Source: Pontixanthobacter sp. CEM42
Lineage (GTDB): Bacteria > Pseudomonadota > Alphaproteobacteria > Sphingomonadales > Sphingomonadaceae
Direction: 5' to 3'
DNA: 64,000 nucleotides
NCBI RefSeq assembly: GCF_017812015.1
Contig: NZ_JADQTN010000002.1
Span: 620,001 to 684,000, forward strand
Shown here: piece after piece, positions 24,425 through 34,243 of the stretch
Position numbering within the stretch: the stretch's first letter is position 1
How the letters are laid out: each line of letters opens with the position of its first letter
Made by a program: the position numbers and the translations under genes
Notes under the pieces: model-generated
Told to the model about the DNA's origin: nothing
The model's database searches: none
Seen by the model: only the letters and a program-made list of their open reading frames with translations

Positions 24425-24802
24425 ATGCAAACGATAGTACATTCTGTTGGTCTTGCTGGAGACGGCGATGAAATCTGGGCGATCGAGGAAGTTGAGCGCG
24501 CTTTCGATGTTAAGCTGGACAAGGAAGATGCGCCAAATTGGGTGACCGCTGGCGATGTTTTCGCTTCTCTTCAAAAGAAGTTGCCAGACAGCGTCCACCT
24601 TGAAAGCGAACTTTGGGACAAATTTGCCGTTGCGCTTTCTCAAGAAACTGCAGTGGACCCGAAAACACTGTCGCCTGATAGTCCGCTAATACTGGAGGGG
24701 CATCCCTGGCGTAAGATTAGTGCGTTGGTCGGATGGGGATGGGGCATAGCCCTCGCATTTCTGCTTTTTTCTTTTGGTGCCGCAATCGTTGCTTCTTTGT
24801 AG
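24425..24802 (+). CDS. Hypothetical protein with C-terminal membrane anchor
   Basis: The protein is 125 residues. The soluble part (AIEEVERAFDVKLDKEDAPN, then WVTAGDVFASLQKKL) resembles short alphaproteobacterial ACP-like or acyl-carrier-associated hypothetical proteins, but no phosphopantetheine serine is seen. Residues 101-123 form one transmembrane helix (GWGWGIALAFLLFSFGAAIV). Similar proteins of the form xxVExAFxVxxxxE-A-xWxTVGD are commonly annotated as hypothetical. The ribosome-binding site is weak. Confidence 0.6.
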   Translation: MQTIVHSVGLAGDGDEIWAIEEVERAFDVKLDKEDAPNWVTAGDVFASLQKKLPDSVHLESELWDKFAVALSQETAVDPKTLSPDSPLILEGHPWRKISALVGWGWGIALAFLLFSFGAAIVASL

Positions 24803-25004
24803 CGCGCGGTATTACCGAACGTTTCGGGTCAGAATTGGCTGTCCTACAACTCAACTATAGCGGCATATCGATCCGATGCGATATCCATCTTGTTTTCACA
24901 AGTCTTCGTTTGAACCACCTCGAAACTCGCTGCGATTTTCCTTACCTTGGACCCTGTTCCATGTGTTCCATCGTGTAGGGTTTGCGCCCCACTGCGAGCT
25001 AGAA

Positions 25005-25610
25005 TCACCCCTCCAGCTCGATGTCCCAATAGAGCCAGTCGCGCCATGTTTCGTGGAGGTAGTTGGGCGGGAAGCCCTTGCCGATATGCTGCAACTGCCA
25101 GCTGGTTGGGCGGATCGGATTGACCATGGTCATGCCCGCTTGCTTGGGTGTGCGACCGCCTTTCTTCATATTGCAGGGCGCGCAGGCACTCGCGATATTC
25201 TCCCATGTTGTCTTCCCGCCCAGACGGCGAGGGATCACATGGTCGAAAGTCAGATTCTCCTCGCTGCCGCAATATTGGCACGTGAAGCGATCGCGCAGGA
25301 ACAGGTTGAAGCGGGTGAAAGCGGGAAACTCGCTCTGCTTCACATATTGACGCAGTGCGATCACCGAGGGGATTTTCATATCGAGCGAGGGCGAGTGAAC
25401 CTCGCGGTCATAACATTCGATAATGTCGACGCGATCGAGGAACACCGCCTTGATCGCGGTCTGCCACGGCCACAGGCTCAGCGGGTAATACGACAAGGGT
25501 GTGTAGTCAGCATTCAAGACGAGCGCCGGGCAGCCTGCCAGATTGCGGCTTCCATCTTCATTGGCGCTTTTGAATTGCGCCGCTTGATCAATCAGTTCAG
25601 CTTTGAACAC
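25005..25610 (-). CDS. HNH endonuclease-family protein
   Basis: The protein is 201 residues. The GTG start at 25610 was chosen because GGAGGGAG lies 7 bases away; an upstream ATG has none. It carries an HNH fold with two zinc knuckles (CQYCGS, CAPCNMKKGG) around FDHVIPRRLGG and the Asn in WENIASAC. This is the common stand-alone HNH protein of Alphaproteobacteria, with the N-terminal VLNADYTPLSYYPLS block. Nuclease activity is expected but the target is unknown; no restriction or phage genes are adjacent. Confidence 0.85.
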   Translation of the reverse strand: MFKAELIDQAAQFKSANEDGSRNLAGCPALVLNADYTPLSYYPLSLWPWQTAIKAVFLDRVDIIECYDREVHSPSLDMKIPSVIALRQYVKQSEFPAFTRFNLFLRDRFTCQYCGSEENLTFDHVIPRRLGGKTTWENIASACAPCNMKKGGRTPKQAGMTMVNPIRPTSWQLQHIGKGFPPNYLHETWRDWLYWDIELEG

Positions 25611-25731
25611 GTTGGTGCTCCCTCCTGATGGACATGAGAGGAGCATTTGCGCCAAAAAGCGTCAACCCTGTTACAGGGTGCGAATCCACAGGCAATTTTG
25701 ATCGGTGCGGCCAAGGGAGAGGAGAACGGAC

Positions 25732-26562
25732 ATGGTAGTGACCCGCTTCGCCCCCAGTCCGAACGGTCCGTTGCATGTCGGCCACGCATTGTCGGCGATC
25801 ACGGCGCATGATTTGGCGCGGGATGCTGGCGGCCGGTTTTTGCTGCGGATCGAGGATATCGATGGGGCGCGCAGTCGTCCCGAACTGGCAGATAGCTTCC
25901 GTGCGGATCTGGAATGGCTGGGTTTGGAATGGGAAGAGGTTCCGGCGCAATCTACGCGCTTGGCTGAGTATGAGGCAGCGGCCGAGCGGTTAAAGTCGGA
26001 GGGCTTGCTGTATCCGTGCCGATGCACGCGGACCGACATCAAAGCAGTCGCGACAGAATTTGGACCCGAAGGTCCGATCTATCCCGGCACTTGCAAGGAG
26101 CAGAAGATCGACCACTCGAAGCCGGTCGCATGGCGGCTGGACGTCTGGCGAGCTGTTGCTTTCGTTGGATTGCTCGAATGGGCTGATGCATCGGCGGGAA
26201 TGCAGATTGCAACGCCAAAACAGCTTGGCGATGTCGTGGTTATGAGAAAGGACGCTCCGGCGAGTTACCACCTTGCGGCTACCATTGACGATGCTGCGGA
26301 TAGCGTAACGCTAGTGACACGCGGGCAGGACTTGTTCGCTGCCACGCATATCCACCGGCTGTTACAGGCCCTGCTCGATCTGCCGGTGCCAAAGTGGCAT
26401 CACCACCCGTTATTGCTCGACGAAACAGGAAAGAAATTAGCGAAACGTCGTGGCTCCCCATCGCTAGCCGACCTGCGCGAACAAGGCGTGGATGGTGCAA
26501 AGATTGCAAGCGATATTCGATCAAGCAGCTTTCCCATTGGAATGTCGCTGGCGAAGGACTAG
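25732..26562 (+). CDS. gluQ: Glutamyl-Q tRNA(Asp) synthetase
   Basis: The protein is 276 residues from ATG 25732 behind GAGAGGAGA. It matches the catalytic half of glutamyl-tRNA synthetase: TRFAPSPNGPLHVGHA (HIGH-like) and GKKLAKR (KMSKS-like), with zinc ligands CRC, Tyr and Cys (YPCRCTR ... IYPGTC). The anticodon-binding domain is absent, as in YadB/GluQ-RS, which adds glutamate to queuosine of tRNA(Asp). Confidence 0.92.
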   Translation: MVVTRFAPSPNGPLHVGHALSAITAHDLARDAGGRFLLRIEDIDGARSRPELADSFRADLEWLGLEWEEVPAQSTRLAEYEAAAERLKSEGLLYPCRCTRTDIKAVATEFGPEGPIYPGTCKEQKIDHSKPVAWRLDVWRAVAFVGLLEWADASAGMQIATPKQLGDVVVMRKDAPASYHLAATIDDAADSVTLVTRGQDLFAATHIHRLLQALLDLPVPKWHHHPLLLDETGKKLAKRRGSPSLADLREQGVDGAKIASDIRSSSFPIGMSLAKD

Positions 26563-26571
26563 ATACTCGGC

Positions 26572-26808
26572 ATGAACTATATTCTTATACCCGCTCTGAT
26601 CATTCTGTTGATCCTCGTGCTCGTGTCGCTGGTCCGCGGGATCGTCGCTTTCATGAAGAGCACCAAGATCGATCTTGAAACCGGCGAGAGCCAAGACGCG
26701 ACTGATATGCAGTTGATGCAGAACAAGATGATGTTCGCGCGGATCAAGTATCAAGCGCTTGCGATTGTTGTTGTTGCTATTCTGCTTGGCCTCACACGCG
26801 GTGGTTAA
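26572..26808 (+). CDS. Two-helix HIG1-like membrane protein
   Basis: The protein is 78 residues with two transmembrane segments (IPALIILLILVLVSLVRGIV and QALAIVVVAILLGL) joined by a polar loop with MQNKMMFARIKYQ. The NKMMxxRxxxQ pattern is that of HIG1-domain proteins, small membrane proteins linked to respiratory complexes in mitochondria. It is 9 bases downstream of gluQ and overlaps the adenosyltransferase start by 8 bases. Confidence 0.8.
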   Translation: MNYILIPALIILLILVLVSLVRGIVAFMKSTKIDLETGESQDATDMQLMQNKMMFARIKYQALAIVVVAILLGLTRGG

Positions 26809-27385
26809 GCTCAACAAGATTTACACGCGCACTGGCGATGACGGCACGACCGGGCTGGTCGACGGGGCGCGCGCGAAGAAGCATTCGGCTCGGATTGCTG
26901 CAATTGGCGATGTTGACGAGGCCAATAGCGTCATTGGACTGGCATCCGGGTCGCTTCATGGCAGCGGGCATGACCGTTCGATCTCGCGAATCCAGAATGA
27001 TCTGTTCGATCTTGGCGCGGACCTCGCAACTCCGCTCGGCGAATTTGGCAGTGAGGACTTCGAGCCGACCGAGATGGTGCTGCGCGTGGTTGCCGCACAA
27101 GTTGATTGGCTGGAAAATGCGATCGACGATATGAACGCAAATCTGGAACCGCTCACCAGCTTTATCTTGCCTGGCGGTACAGAAGCCGCAGCGCGTGCGC
27201 ACATCGCAAGATCCGTGGTGCGCCGGGCAGAGCGTTCGGTAACAGCACTGGCTGATGCCGAGCCGGTCAATCCGCAAGCAATTGCCTATATCAACCGCTT
27301 GTCGGACTACTTTTTCGTCCTCGCGCGTGTGCTGAACGACAATGGCGCCGCAGACGTACAGTGGGTGCCCGGAGCTAATCGATAA
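26801..27385 (+). CDS. Cob(I)yrinic acid a,c-diamide adenosyltransferase, PduO type
   Basis: The product is about 194 residues from GTG 26801 (VVKLNKIYTRTGDDGTTGL); earlier in-frame starts would run over the membrane protein gene. Family marks are RTGDDGTTGLVDG (ATP), IGDVDEANSVIGLA, SFILPGGTEAAARAHIARSV and YINRLSDYFFVLAR. It adenosylates cob(I)alamin from ATP to make coenzyme B12. The start is uncertain because no strong ribosome-binding site is seen; coupling to the preceding gene is likely. Confidence 0.9.
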   Translation: MVKLNKIYTRTGDDGTTGLVDGARAKKHSARIAAIGDVDEANSVIGLASGSLHGSGHDRSISRIQNDLFDLGADLATPLGEFGSEDFEPTEMVLRVVAAQVDWLENAIDDMNANLEPLTSFILPGGTEAAARAHIARSVVRRAERSVTALADAEPVNPQAIAYINRLSDYFFVLARVLNDNGAADVQWVPGANR

Positions 27386-27466
27386 CAGGCTGATCGCAAA
27401 CCGCTAGTCAGGGCTGGATCAAGCCGTTAACAGGCGCCTTTGCTGCAATTGCGAAGGAATATTTTG

Positions 27467-28336
27467 ATGCGGAAAGTCGCGGTAATCGGTGCGGGTCAAA
27501 TGGGTTCGGGCATTGCCCAGACTGTGGCGCAGCATGGTATTCAGATCATGCTGTCGGATATCGATCTGGCAGTGGCCGAGAAAGCCAAAGACGGCATCGA
27601 AAAGTCGCTCGGCAAGCTGGTCGGGCGCGGAAAAATCGAAATCGCCGATGCCGAATCCGCTTTGTCGCGGATTACCCCAATTGGCGAGAATGCGCCGATG
27701 GCTGAAGCTGATTTGATTATCGAAGCAGCAACCGAGCAGGAGCACATCAAGAAAGCGATTTTTGAAGCGGCTGGCAAAGTCCTGCGCGATGACGCGATTA
27801 TGGCCAGCAACACCAGTTCGATACCAATCACTCGCATGGCCAACTTCGCGCCCGATCCGGCGCGTTTTATCGGGCTGCACTTTTTCAATCCCGTGCCGGT
27901 GATGGGTTTGATAGAGGTCATTCCCGGTCTTGCTACCGCTCAGAATACGACCGATCAGATCACGGCTTTTGCTGAAAGTCTCGGCAAAGAAGTTGTTCTC
28001 TCTCAGGATGAACCTGGCTTCGTTGTCAACCGCATCCTGTTGCCGATGATCAACGAGGCGATTTTCGTTCTTGGCCAAAGTACCGCCAATATCGAAGACA
28101 TCGACAAAGGCTGCCGGCTGGGTTTGAACCACCCGATGGGGCCGTTGCAGCTCGCGGATTTCGTCGGGCTCGACACCTGCTTCGAGATTATCAAAGTGCT
28201 CTATGATACGACAGGCGACAGCAAATATCGCCCTGCGCCATTGCTGGTGAAATATGTCGAGGCCGGTTGGCTGGGCCGCAAAACCGGACGCGGCTTCTAT
28301 GACTACTCGGGCGAAGCGCCAGTTCCTACGCGTTAG
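27467..28336 (+). CDS. 3-hydroxybutyryl-CoA dehydrogenase
   Basis: The protein is 289 residues from ATG 27467 behind AAGGAA. It has the NAD-binding [11 protein letters not shown] motif at the N terminus, the [12 protein letters not shown] stretch, catalytic His in [11 protein letters not shown] and the Asn/Glu region, and the C-terminal [24 protein letters not shown]. It oxidises or reduces (S)-3-hydroxybutyryl-CoA in fatty acid or polyhydroxybutyrate/butyrate metabolism. It stands alone between the adenosyltransferase and the convergent DUF202 gene. Confidence 0.92.
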   Translation: MRKVAVIGAGQMGSGIAQTVAQHGIQIMLSDIDLAVAEKAKDGIEKSLGKLVGRGKIEIADAESALSRITPIGENAPMAEADLIIEAATEQEHIKKAIFEAAGKVLRDDAIMASNTSSIPITRMANFAPDPARFIGLHFFNPVPVMGLIEVIPGLATAQNTTDQITAFAESLGKEVVLSQDEPGFVVNRILLPMINEAIFVLGQSTANIEDIDKGCRLGLNHPMGPLQLADFVGLDTCFEIIKVLYDTTGDSKYRPAPLLVKYVEAGWLGRKTGRGFYDYSGEAPVPTR

Positions 28337-28345
28337 GAAAACGGC

Positions 28346-28735
28346 CTAAAGAGCAGCGCTCTTTCGCAGTAGCCATAACGCTGCGGCGAGTACGACTGCG
28401 AGTGCTGTTACAATATAACTCAGCCACCGCATATGCAGCACGCGGGGGGCATCAATGTCATGGGTGGAAAGACGTGTAAGCGTCTTGCAGGCGTTGCGCT
28501 GCGCCGACCAAGCTACCAGTCCGCCGATCAGTATGAATACCGTGGCGATTGCTTTTGCTAGCCACGGTGGATCAAACTCACCGAACAGGGCTCTGAAGCC
28601 CAGTCCGATACCAATTGCTGCGAAGGCGGTACGCATCCATCCGGCATAGGTCCGTTCAGTCGCTTGCACGGTGCGGTCTTCGGCTCAATCGGTGCGTTGT
28701 TCAGCTAAATCGTTAGAATCACTCTTTTTCGCCAT
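28346..28735 (-). pseudogene. DUF202 membrane protein with in-frame TGA at codon 17
   Basis: From ATG 28735 the frame reads MAKKSDSNDLAEQRTD, then TGA (28685-28687), then AEDRTVQATERTYAGWMRTA and onward to a normal end at 28346. The family pattern LAE-RTD-W/F-AEDRT-NERT-AG-RT makes a lost aromatic codon (TGG to TGA is one base) the simplest reading. Downstream are three hydrophobic segments typical of DUF202. Translation could restart at GTG 28669, giving 107 residues with an intact membrane domain; the missing N terminus is conserved in the family. A sequencing error cannot be excluded from here. Confidence 0.75.
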
Positions 28736-28749
28736 CCCAACTACATAGA

Positions 28750-29205
28750 TCAATGAATGTCGTCTTCAACACGTATACGCTCAATGGGTTCGTCCGCAGC
28801 TCTGCCCGGGGGGCGTTCGGAAGTGGTCCGTATCGGGCGCGTTTGAACGGATTGTGAAGCGTTGCTTTGCTGCACGATCATGGCTTCGTCATTGTCGTTA
28901 TTGCTGGCACTTGGCTTCGTAGTCGGGCTGGGATCGAAGCCTTCAGCCGTATCGATGAGCTCGTCGTCCTCAAAAAACTCGGATATCGGAGGGTTGGCTT
29001 GTGGAGCCGCCGCTTCGGATTGCACCACCGTGGCGGGCTTAGCTTCGTCAGCGACTTGGGCTTCGTTCTCTCCAGTGAAGTCTTTGGATATCTTCATCAG
29101 CAAGCCGTCTTCACCCTCCGAGCCGACAAGCCGGGAGAGGCCGAACATGATCAGGCCAAGAAAAACCAGCGAAGCGAGGCCGTTGCGAGAGATAAATGAA
29201 CCCAT
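28750..29205 (-). CDS. Hypothetical membrane-anchored, disordered protein
   Basis: The protein is 151 residues with one N-terminal membrane segment (LASLVFLGLIMFGLSRLV) and a long polar, low-complexity tail rich in Asp, Glu, Ser and Pro (NNDNDEAMIVQQS, RTTSERPPGRAADEP). It lies 24 bases downstream of mutS on the same strand, so it may be co-transcribed. I do not recognise a family. Confidence 0.6.
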   Translation of the reverse strand: MGSFISRNGLASLVFLGLIMFGLSRLVGSEGEDGLLMKISKDFTGENEAQVADEAKPATVVQSEAAAPQANPPISEFFEDDELIDTAEGFDPSPTTKPSASNNDNDEAMIVQQSNASQSVQTRPIRTTSERPPGRAADEPIERIRVEDDIH

Positions 29206-29229
29206 GAAGGGATATTAGCCGAAAATTCC

Positions 29230-31857
29230 TTAAATTTCGGTAGACTCGGCTGTGCGCTTCAATTCGTAGAGCAATTCGAGGGCGTCGCGCGGAGACAGGG
29301 CGTCTAGATCGAGCTGTTCGAATTGCTGGCGGAGCTTGGTATCGGCGCTTTCTTCTTCTGGCTCTGCAACAGCTGCAAACAGCGGTAAATCACCAAGTCC
29401 TGCGGCCAATCCGCCCGTTTCCGCACGGCCTTTCTCCAACTTGTCGAGAACCGACTTAGCCCGAGAGACGACCGGCTTGGGAATGCCCGCCAGTCGGGCT
29501 ACGGCCAGACCATAGCTGCGATCTGCGGGACCTTCCGCAAGTTCGTGCAGCAACACCAGATCGCCCTTCCATTCGCGGGCCCGGACATGGTGCAGCGACA
29601 ACGCATCACAGCTATCGGCCAATCGTGCGAGTTCGTGATAGTGGGTGGCGAACAAGCATCGGCAGCGATTGGTTTCATGCACTGCCTCGACTACCGCCCA
29701 TGCCAAGGCCAGGCCGTCATAGGTCGACGTGCCGCGCCCGACTTCGTCTAGGATCACAAAGCTCCGCTCGGTTGCTTGCGAGAGGATCGCGGCCGTCTCG
29801 ACCATCTCAACCATGAAAGTCGAACGTCCGCGCGCCAGATTGTCCGACGCGCCCACGCGGCTGAACAACCGATCCACCAGACCGATTGTCGCGCTGGACG
29901 CAGGTACAAAGCCGCCTGCTTGGGCAAGCAGTATGATTAGCGCATTCTGCCGCAGAAAAGTCGATTTACCACCCATGTTGGGGCCGCCGATTAGCCACAG
30001 GCGATCTTCTTCACTCAGCGCGCAATCATTGGCGACAAAGCGATCATCGCTGGCGGCCAAAGCCGCCTCCACCACGGGATGCCTTCCTGCTGCGATATCT
30101 AGGCAACTATCCTTGCAAATATCCGGCTTGCACCAATCGCCTTCAGCAGCGCGTTCGGCTTGTCCGGCGGAGACATCCAGCCTCGCTAGGGCAGATGCCG
30201 TTGCTGCAATGGCTTGGCGCGCGGCAATGACCTGATCAGTCAGGTCTTCAAAATGCGCTTCCTCCGCCGTCAGCGCATGTCCGCCCGCTTCGGCAATGCG
30301 TCCTGCCTCTTCATGCAAAGAGAGTGAGTTGAAGCGCACTGCGCTGGCCATAGTCTGCCGGTGCGTGAACCCGCTATCTGGCACCATTAGTGCGTCGGCA
30401 TGTTTGGGTGGCACTTCGATGAAATAGCCGAGCACGCCATTATGCTTGATCTTAAGCGAGGCGATGCCGGTATCTTCCCGATAGCGCGCTTCGAGCGCCG
30501 CGATTGCGCGCCGCGCATTGCCCGAAACTTGGCGTAGCTCGTCGAGCGCGGCGTCATATCCTTCAGCGATGAATCCGCCATTCTGCCGTTCGGTTGGTGG
30601 TGATGCGACCAGCGCGCGTTGCATCAGATCAACCAACGCCCCGTGACCGCCCATCGCAGGAAGAAGCCTTTCGAGCAGGGTAGGGTGATCGCTCTTTTGG
30701 CTCAGGAAGTCACGAATGCGCCGCGCTTCGGCCAAGCCATCGCGAATTTGCCCGAGATCACGCGGGCTGCCTCGGCCCGCTACCACTCGACCCAAAGCTC
30801 GTCCGATATCGGGAAGCGCGCGAAGTACTTCGCGCAGATCGGCGCGTAGCAGTGGGTCTTGGTGCAAATACTGCACCAGCGCGAGTCGCTCCGAAATAGC
30901 GATCAGATCGCAAAGCGGCGCGGCCAGATCGTCAGCCAGTTGCCGTGCACCCGCGCCGGTAACACAGCGATCCACGGCGGCAATCAGACTACCTGCGCGC
31001 CCGCCTTGTTGAGAGGTGAGAATTTCCAGACTTGCCCGCGTGGCCTCGTCCATTGCCATTTGCGCGTCGCTCGCGCGCAGTTGCGGAGGAAGCAGCAGCG
31101 GTAAATTCCCGCGGCCGACATGATCGAGATAGGTAATCAGCCCCCCTGCGGCGGCCAGCATTTCGCGCGTAAAATCACCAAATGCATCGAGGGTTTTTAC
31201 CTCATGGATCGCTTTGAGTTGCCGCTCTCCATCGTCGCTTCCGAAGTCACCTCGAGGCCTCTCGATCACATCGTCGATTGCACGATTGAACCCCTCGGGC
31301 GCAACGACTTCACTGGCTCCGATCTGTGCGAGCGAAGCATTCACATCTAATGGTTCGCAGCGTTGCAAAATCATCTGACCAGTAGAGATGTCGCAGCTGG
31401 CTATTCCGATAGCTCCACGCACTTCGCAGATGGCGGCAAGAACATTGGCGCGGCGCGGTTCGAGCAATGCTTCCTCGGTCAGCGTGCCTGCGGTTACGAA
31501 CCGCACAATGTCCCGCTTCACCAGCGTTTTTGAAACTGGAGTGCCTTCTTTCTTGGCACGGATTTTGGCTTCTTCGGGCGTCTCGACCTGCTCGGCAATC
31601 GCAACGCGGCATCCGGCTTTGATCAACTTTGCAAGATACCCTTCGGCAGCGTGCACCGGCACGCCGCACATCGGGACGGGATTGTCCTGATCTTTGCCAC
31701 GTGCGGTTAGGGCGATATCGAGAATGCCCGATGCGATCTTCGCATCTTCGAAAAACAGCTCGAAGAAATCACCCATCCGGTAGAACAGCAGGCAGCCTTC
31801 GGCCTCCTGCTTCAAAGCATGATATTGCTCCATCATCGGTGTGGACTTGCCCGCCAT
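29230..31857 (-). CDS. mutS: DNA mismatch repair protein MutS
   Basis: The protein is 875 residues, normal length. The mismatch-recognition motif is FYRMGDFFELF near residue 30; Walker A is GGPNMGGKSTFLRQ and Walker B VILDEVGRGTSTYDG, with the ATPase His in FATHYHEL. It binds mismatches and small loops and recruits MutL. The 3' end carries the short C-terminal tail after the ATPase domain (QQFEQLDLDALSPRDALELLYEL pattern), which in E. coli mediates tetramer formation. The gene diverges from the malic enzyme gene. Confidence 0.97.
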   Translation of the reverse strand: MAGKSTPMMEQYHALKQEAEGCLLFYRMGDFFELFFEDAKIASGILDIALTARGKDQDNPVPMCGVPVHAAEGYLAKLIKAGCRVAIAEQVETPEEAKIRAKKEGTPVSKTLVKRDIVRFVTAGTLTEEALLEPRRANVLAAICEVRGAIGIASCDISTGQMILQRCEPLDVNASLAQIGASEVVAPEGFNRAIDDVIERPRGDFGSDDGERQLKAIHEVKTLDAFGDFTREMLAAAGGLITYLDHVGRGNLPLLLPPQLRASDAQMAMDEATRASLEILTSQQGGRAGSLIAAVDRCVTGAGARQLADDLAAPLCDLIAISERLALVQYLHQDPLLRADLREVLRALPDIGRALGRVVAGRGSPRDLGQIRDGLAEARRIRDFLSQKSDHPTLLERLLPAMGGHGALVDLMQRALVASPPTERQNGGFIAEGYDAALDELRQVSGNARRAIAALEARYREDTGIASLKIKHNGVLGYFIEVPPKHADALMVPDSGFTHRQTMASAVRFNSLSLHEEAGRIAEAGGHALTAEEAHFEDLTDQVIAARQAIAATASALARLDVSAGQAERAAEGDWCKPDICKDSCLDIAAGRHPVVEAALAASDDRFVANDCALSEEDRLWLIGGPNMGGKSTFLRQNALIILLAQAGGFVPASSATIGLVDRLFSRVGASDNLARGRSTFMVEMVETAAILSQATERSFVILDEVGRGTSTYDGLALAWAVVEAVHETNRCRCLFATHYHELARLADSCDALSLHHVRAREWKGDLVLLHELAEGPADRSYGLAVARLAGIPKPVVSRAKSVLDKLEKGRAETGGLAAGLGDLPLFAAVAEPEEESADTKLRQQFEQLDLDALSPRDALELLYELKRTAESTEI

Positions 31858-31979
31858 AGGATCGGGTTACGCGCGGGCGGCTCGATTCGGGAAGGGGCAG
31901 GGTGATGCCTTTCCCCTATCGCATTGCGCCAAGCTGGTTTAAACGGCGATCAGCAGTTTACAGCAGAGGGATTACCTAC

Positions 31980-34241
31980 GTGGCAAACGACAAAAATGCA
32001 GGGTTCACCAAACGCGAAGCATTGTTTTACCACGAGACAATCCGGCCCGGCAAAATCGAGATTGTCGCTTCCAAGCCGATGGCAACGCAGCGCGATCTGG
32101 CGCTGGCCTATTCCCCGGGTGTTGCTGTACCGGTTCAGGCCATCGCGGATGATCCGGCCAATGCAGCGAAATACACCGCGCGCAGCAATCTGGTCGCGGT
32201 GATTTCAAACGGTACGGCCATTCTTGGCATGGGTAATTTGGGTGCATTGGCATCCAAGCCCGTGATGGAGGGCAAGGCGGTTCTGTTTAAGCGTTTCGCC
32301 GATGTAGATTCTATCGATATCGAGCTCGCAACAGAAGATCCGGACGCCTTTATCGAAGCGGTTGCCCTGATGGAGCCGAGCTTCGGCGGGATAAATTTGG
32401 AAGACATCGCCGCGCCTGAATGCTTCATTATTGAGCAAGCGCTGCGCGAGCGGATGAATATTCCGATCATGCATGATGACCAGCACGGCACGGCGATTAT
32501 TGCCGCCGCTGGCCTGATCAACGCCTGTCACTTGACCGGGCGTGATTTCAAAGACGTGAAGATGGTTGTGAACGGGGCGGGCGCGTCTGCGCTTGCCTGT
32601 ACTGCGCTGATAAAGAGCATCGGCGTACCGCATGAGAATGTGACCGTGTGCGACCGGTCTGGGCCAATTTACCCGGGCCGCGAAAAGGTCGATCAGTGGA
32701 AAAGCGCCCACGCGGTCGAGACAGAAGCGCGTACGCTGGAAGAAGCGCTAGACGGTGCCGATATTTTCCTCGGGCTGTCTGCCGCTGGTGCGCTCAAGCC
32801 GGAATGGGTCAAGAAAATGGCGGATAAGCCGATCATCTTCGCAATGGCCAATCCTGACCCCGAGATTACGCCGGACGACGCCAAAGCCGTCCGTCCCGAT
32901 GCGATTATCGCAACGGGCCGTTCGGACTTCCCCAATCAGGTGAACAATGTTCTCGGTTTCCCATTCATTTTTCGCGGCGCGCTGGATGTGCAAGCGACTG
33001 CGATCAACGAGGAAATGAAAGTCGCCGCGGCGCATTCGATTGCCGAGCTGGCCCGCCGCCAAGTGCCCGAGGAAGTGGCCGCTGCCTACGGCAAGAACCA
33101 CAAGTTCGGCACCGACTACATCATCCCTGCGCCATTCGATCCGCGCCTGATGGAAGTTGTCTCGTCAGCCGTCGCGAAAGCAGCGATGGATTCGGGCGTT
33201 GCGCTCGCGCCGATCGAAGATTTTGAAGCCTATGGGCAGTCTCTTAAGGCGCGTCTCAATCCGACGACATCGGTTCTTACGAACACCTATGAGACAGCAA
33301 AGGCCAATCCAAAACGTGTCGTGTTTGCCGAGGCAGAAGAAGAAGTCGTGCTGCGCGCGGCGATCCAATTCCGTGACTTTGGATACGGCACACCGGTTCT
33401 GGTGGGCCGGACCAAAGCTATCGCCGACAAAATGCATATGTTGGGCGTCGAGGATCATCGCGATTTCGAAATCCAGAACTCGAAAGACAGCGAACATGTT
33501 CCTGCGATGGTCGACTATCTCTATGAGCGACTGCAGCGCAAAGGTCATACGCGCCGTGATGTTGGCCGGATGGTCAATCAGGAACGGAACGTCTTTGCCG
33601 CGCTGCTTGTGGCGCTGGGTCATGGCGATGCGATGATTTCGGGCGTCACGCGAACCTTCGCGCAGACAGCGCGCGAAGTTAATCTGGTGCTCGATTCAAA
33701 AGAAGACGCGCTGCCTTTCGGTATCCATATGATGATCGGCAAGAACCACACGACATTCCTTGCCGACACGACCATCAACGAACGCCCGAGCGCTGAAGAG
33801 CTTGCGCATATTGCACGCGAAACCGCTGCCGTTGCACGCCGGATGGGCCACGAACCGCGTGTAGCGTTCCTGTCATATTCGACCTTTGGCAATCCGAGTG
33901 GGAAATGGCTCGACAATATTCGCGGAGCGGTAGCGATCCTCGATCAGGAAGATCCTGGCTTTGAGTATGAAGGCGAAATGGCACCCGATGCTGCGCTGAA
34001 CCCGAAAGTCATGGAGCTATATCCGTTCAATCGCCTGTCTGGCCCCGCCAATGTGCTGATTATGCCCGGTCTGCAATCGGCCAACCTGTCTGCAAAAATC
34101 CTGCGCGAATTGGGCGGAGATGATACGATTGGCCCGATGTTGATCGGGATGGAGAAACCGGTGCAGATCGTTCCGATGACCGCAATCGCACCTGATGTAC
34201 TGACGCTGGCGGTGTTGGCTGCCGCGGGGGTGGTGGGGTGA
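31980..34241 (+). CDS. maeB: NADP-dependent malic enzyme with phosphotransacetylase-like domain
   Basis: The protein is 753 residues from GTG 31980 (AGAGGG nearby, sequence starting VANDKNAGFTKREAL); an upstream ATG would add 26 residues. It is the large MaeB form: malic enzyme N-terminal and NAD(P)-binding domains (LAYSPGVAVPVQAIADDP, MHDDQHGTAIIAAAGLINA, NGAGASALAC), then from about residue 425 a phosphotransacetylase-like domain (FAEAEEEVVLRAA; YPFNRLSGPANVLIMP), which is regulatory in characterised members. It decarboxylates malate to pyruvate with NADPH production. Confidence 0.93.
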   Translation: MANDKNAGFTKREALFYHETIRPGKIEIVASKPMATQRDLALAYSPGVAVPVQAIADDPANAAKYTARSNLVAVISNGTAILGMGNLGALASKPVMEGKAVLFKRFADVDSIDIELATEDPDAFIEAVALMEPSFGGINLEDIAAPECFIIEQALRERMNIPIMHDDQHGTAIIAAAGLINACHLTGRDFKDVKMVVNGAGASALACTALIKSIGVPHENVTVCDRSGPIYPGREKVDQWKSAHAVETEARTLEEALDGADIFLGLSAAGALKPEWVKKMADKPIIFAMANPDPEITPDDAKAVRPDAIIATGRSDFPNQVNNVLGFPFIFRGALDVQATAINEEMKVAAAHSIAELARRQVPEEVAAAYGKNHKFGTDYIIPAPFDPRLMEVVSSAVAKAAMDSGVALAPIEDFEAYGQSLKARLNPTTSVLTNTYETAKANPKRVVFAEAEEEVVLRAAIQFRDFGYGTPVLVGRTKAIADKMHMLGVEDHRDFEIQNSKDSEHVPAMVDYLYERLQRKGHTRRDVGRMVNQERNVFAALLVALGHGDAMISGVTRTFAQTAREVNLVLDSKEDALPFGIHMMIGKNHTTFLADTTINERPSAEELAHIARETAAVARRMGHEPRVAFLSYSTFGNPSGKWLDNIRGAVAILDQEDPGFEYEGEMAPDAALNPKVMELYPFNRLSGPANVLIMPGLQSANLSAKILRELGGDDTIGPMLIGMEKPVQIVPMTAIAPDVLTLAVLAAAGVVG

Positions 34242-34243
34242 GC

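Noticed and set aside
24876-25628. 250-codon plus-strand frame opposite the HNH gene
   Set aside because: Antisense of the HNH protein; composition follows from its codon use.
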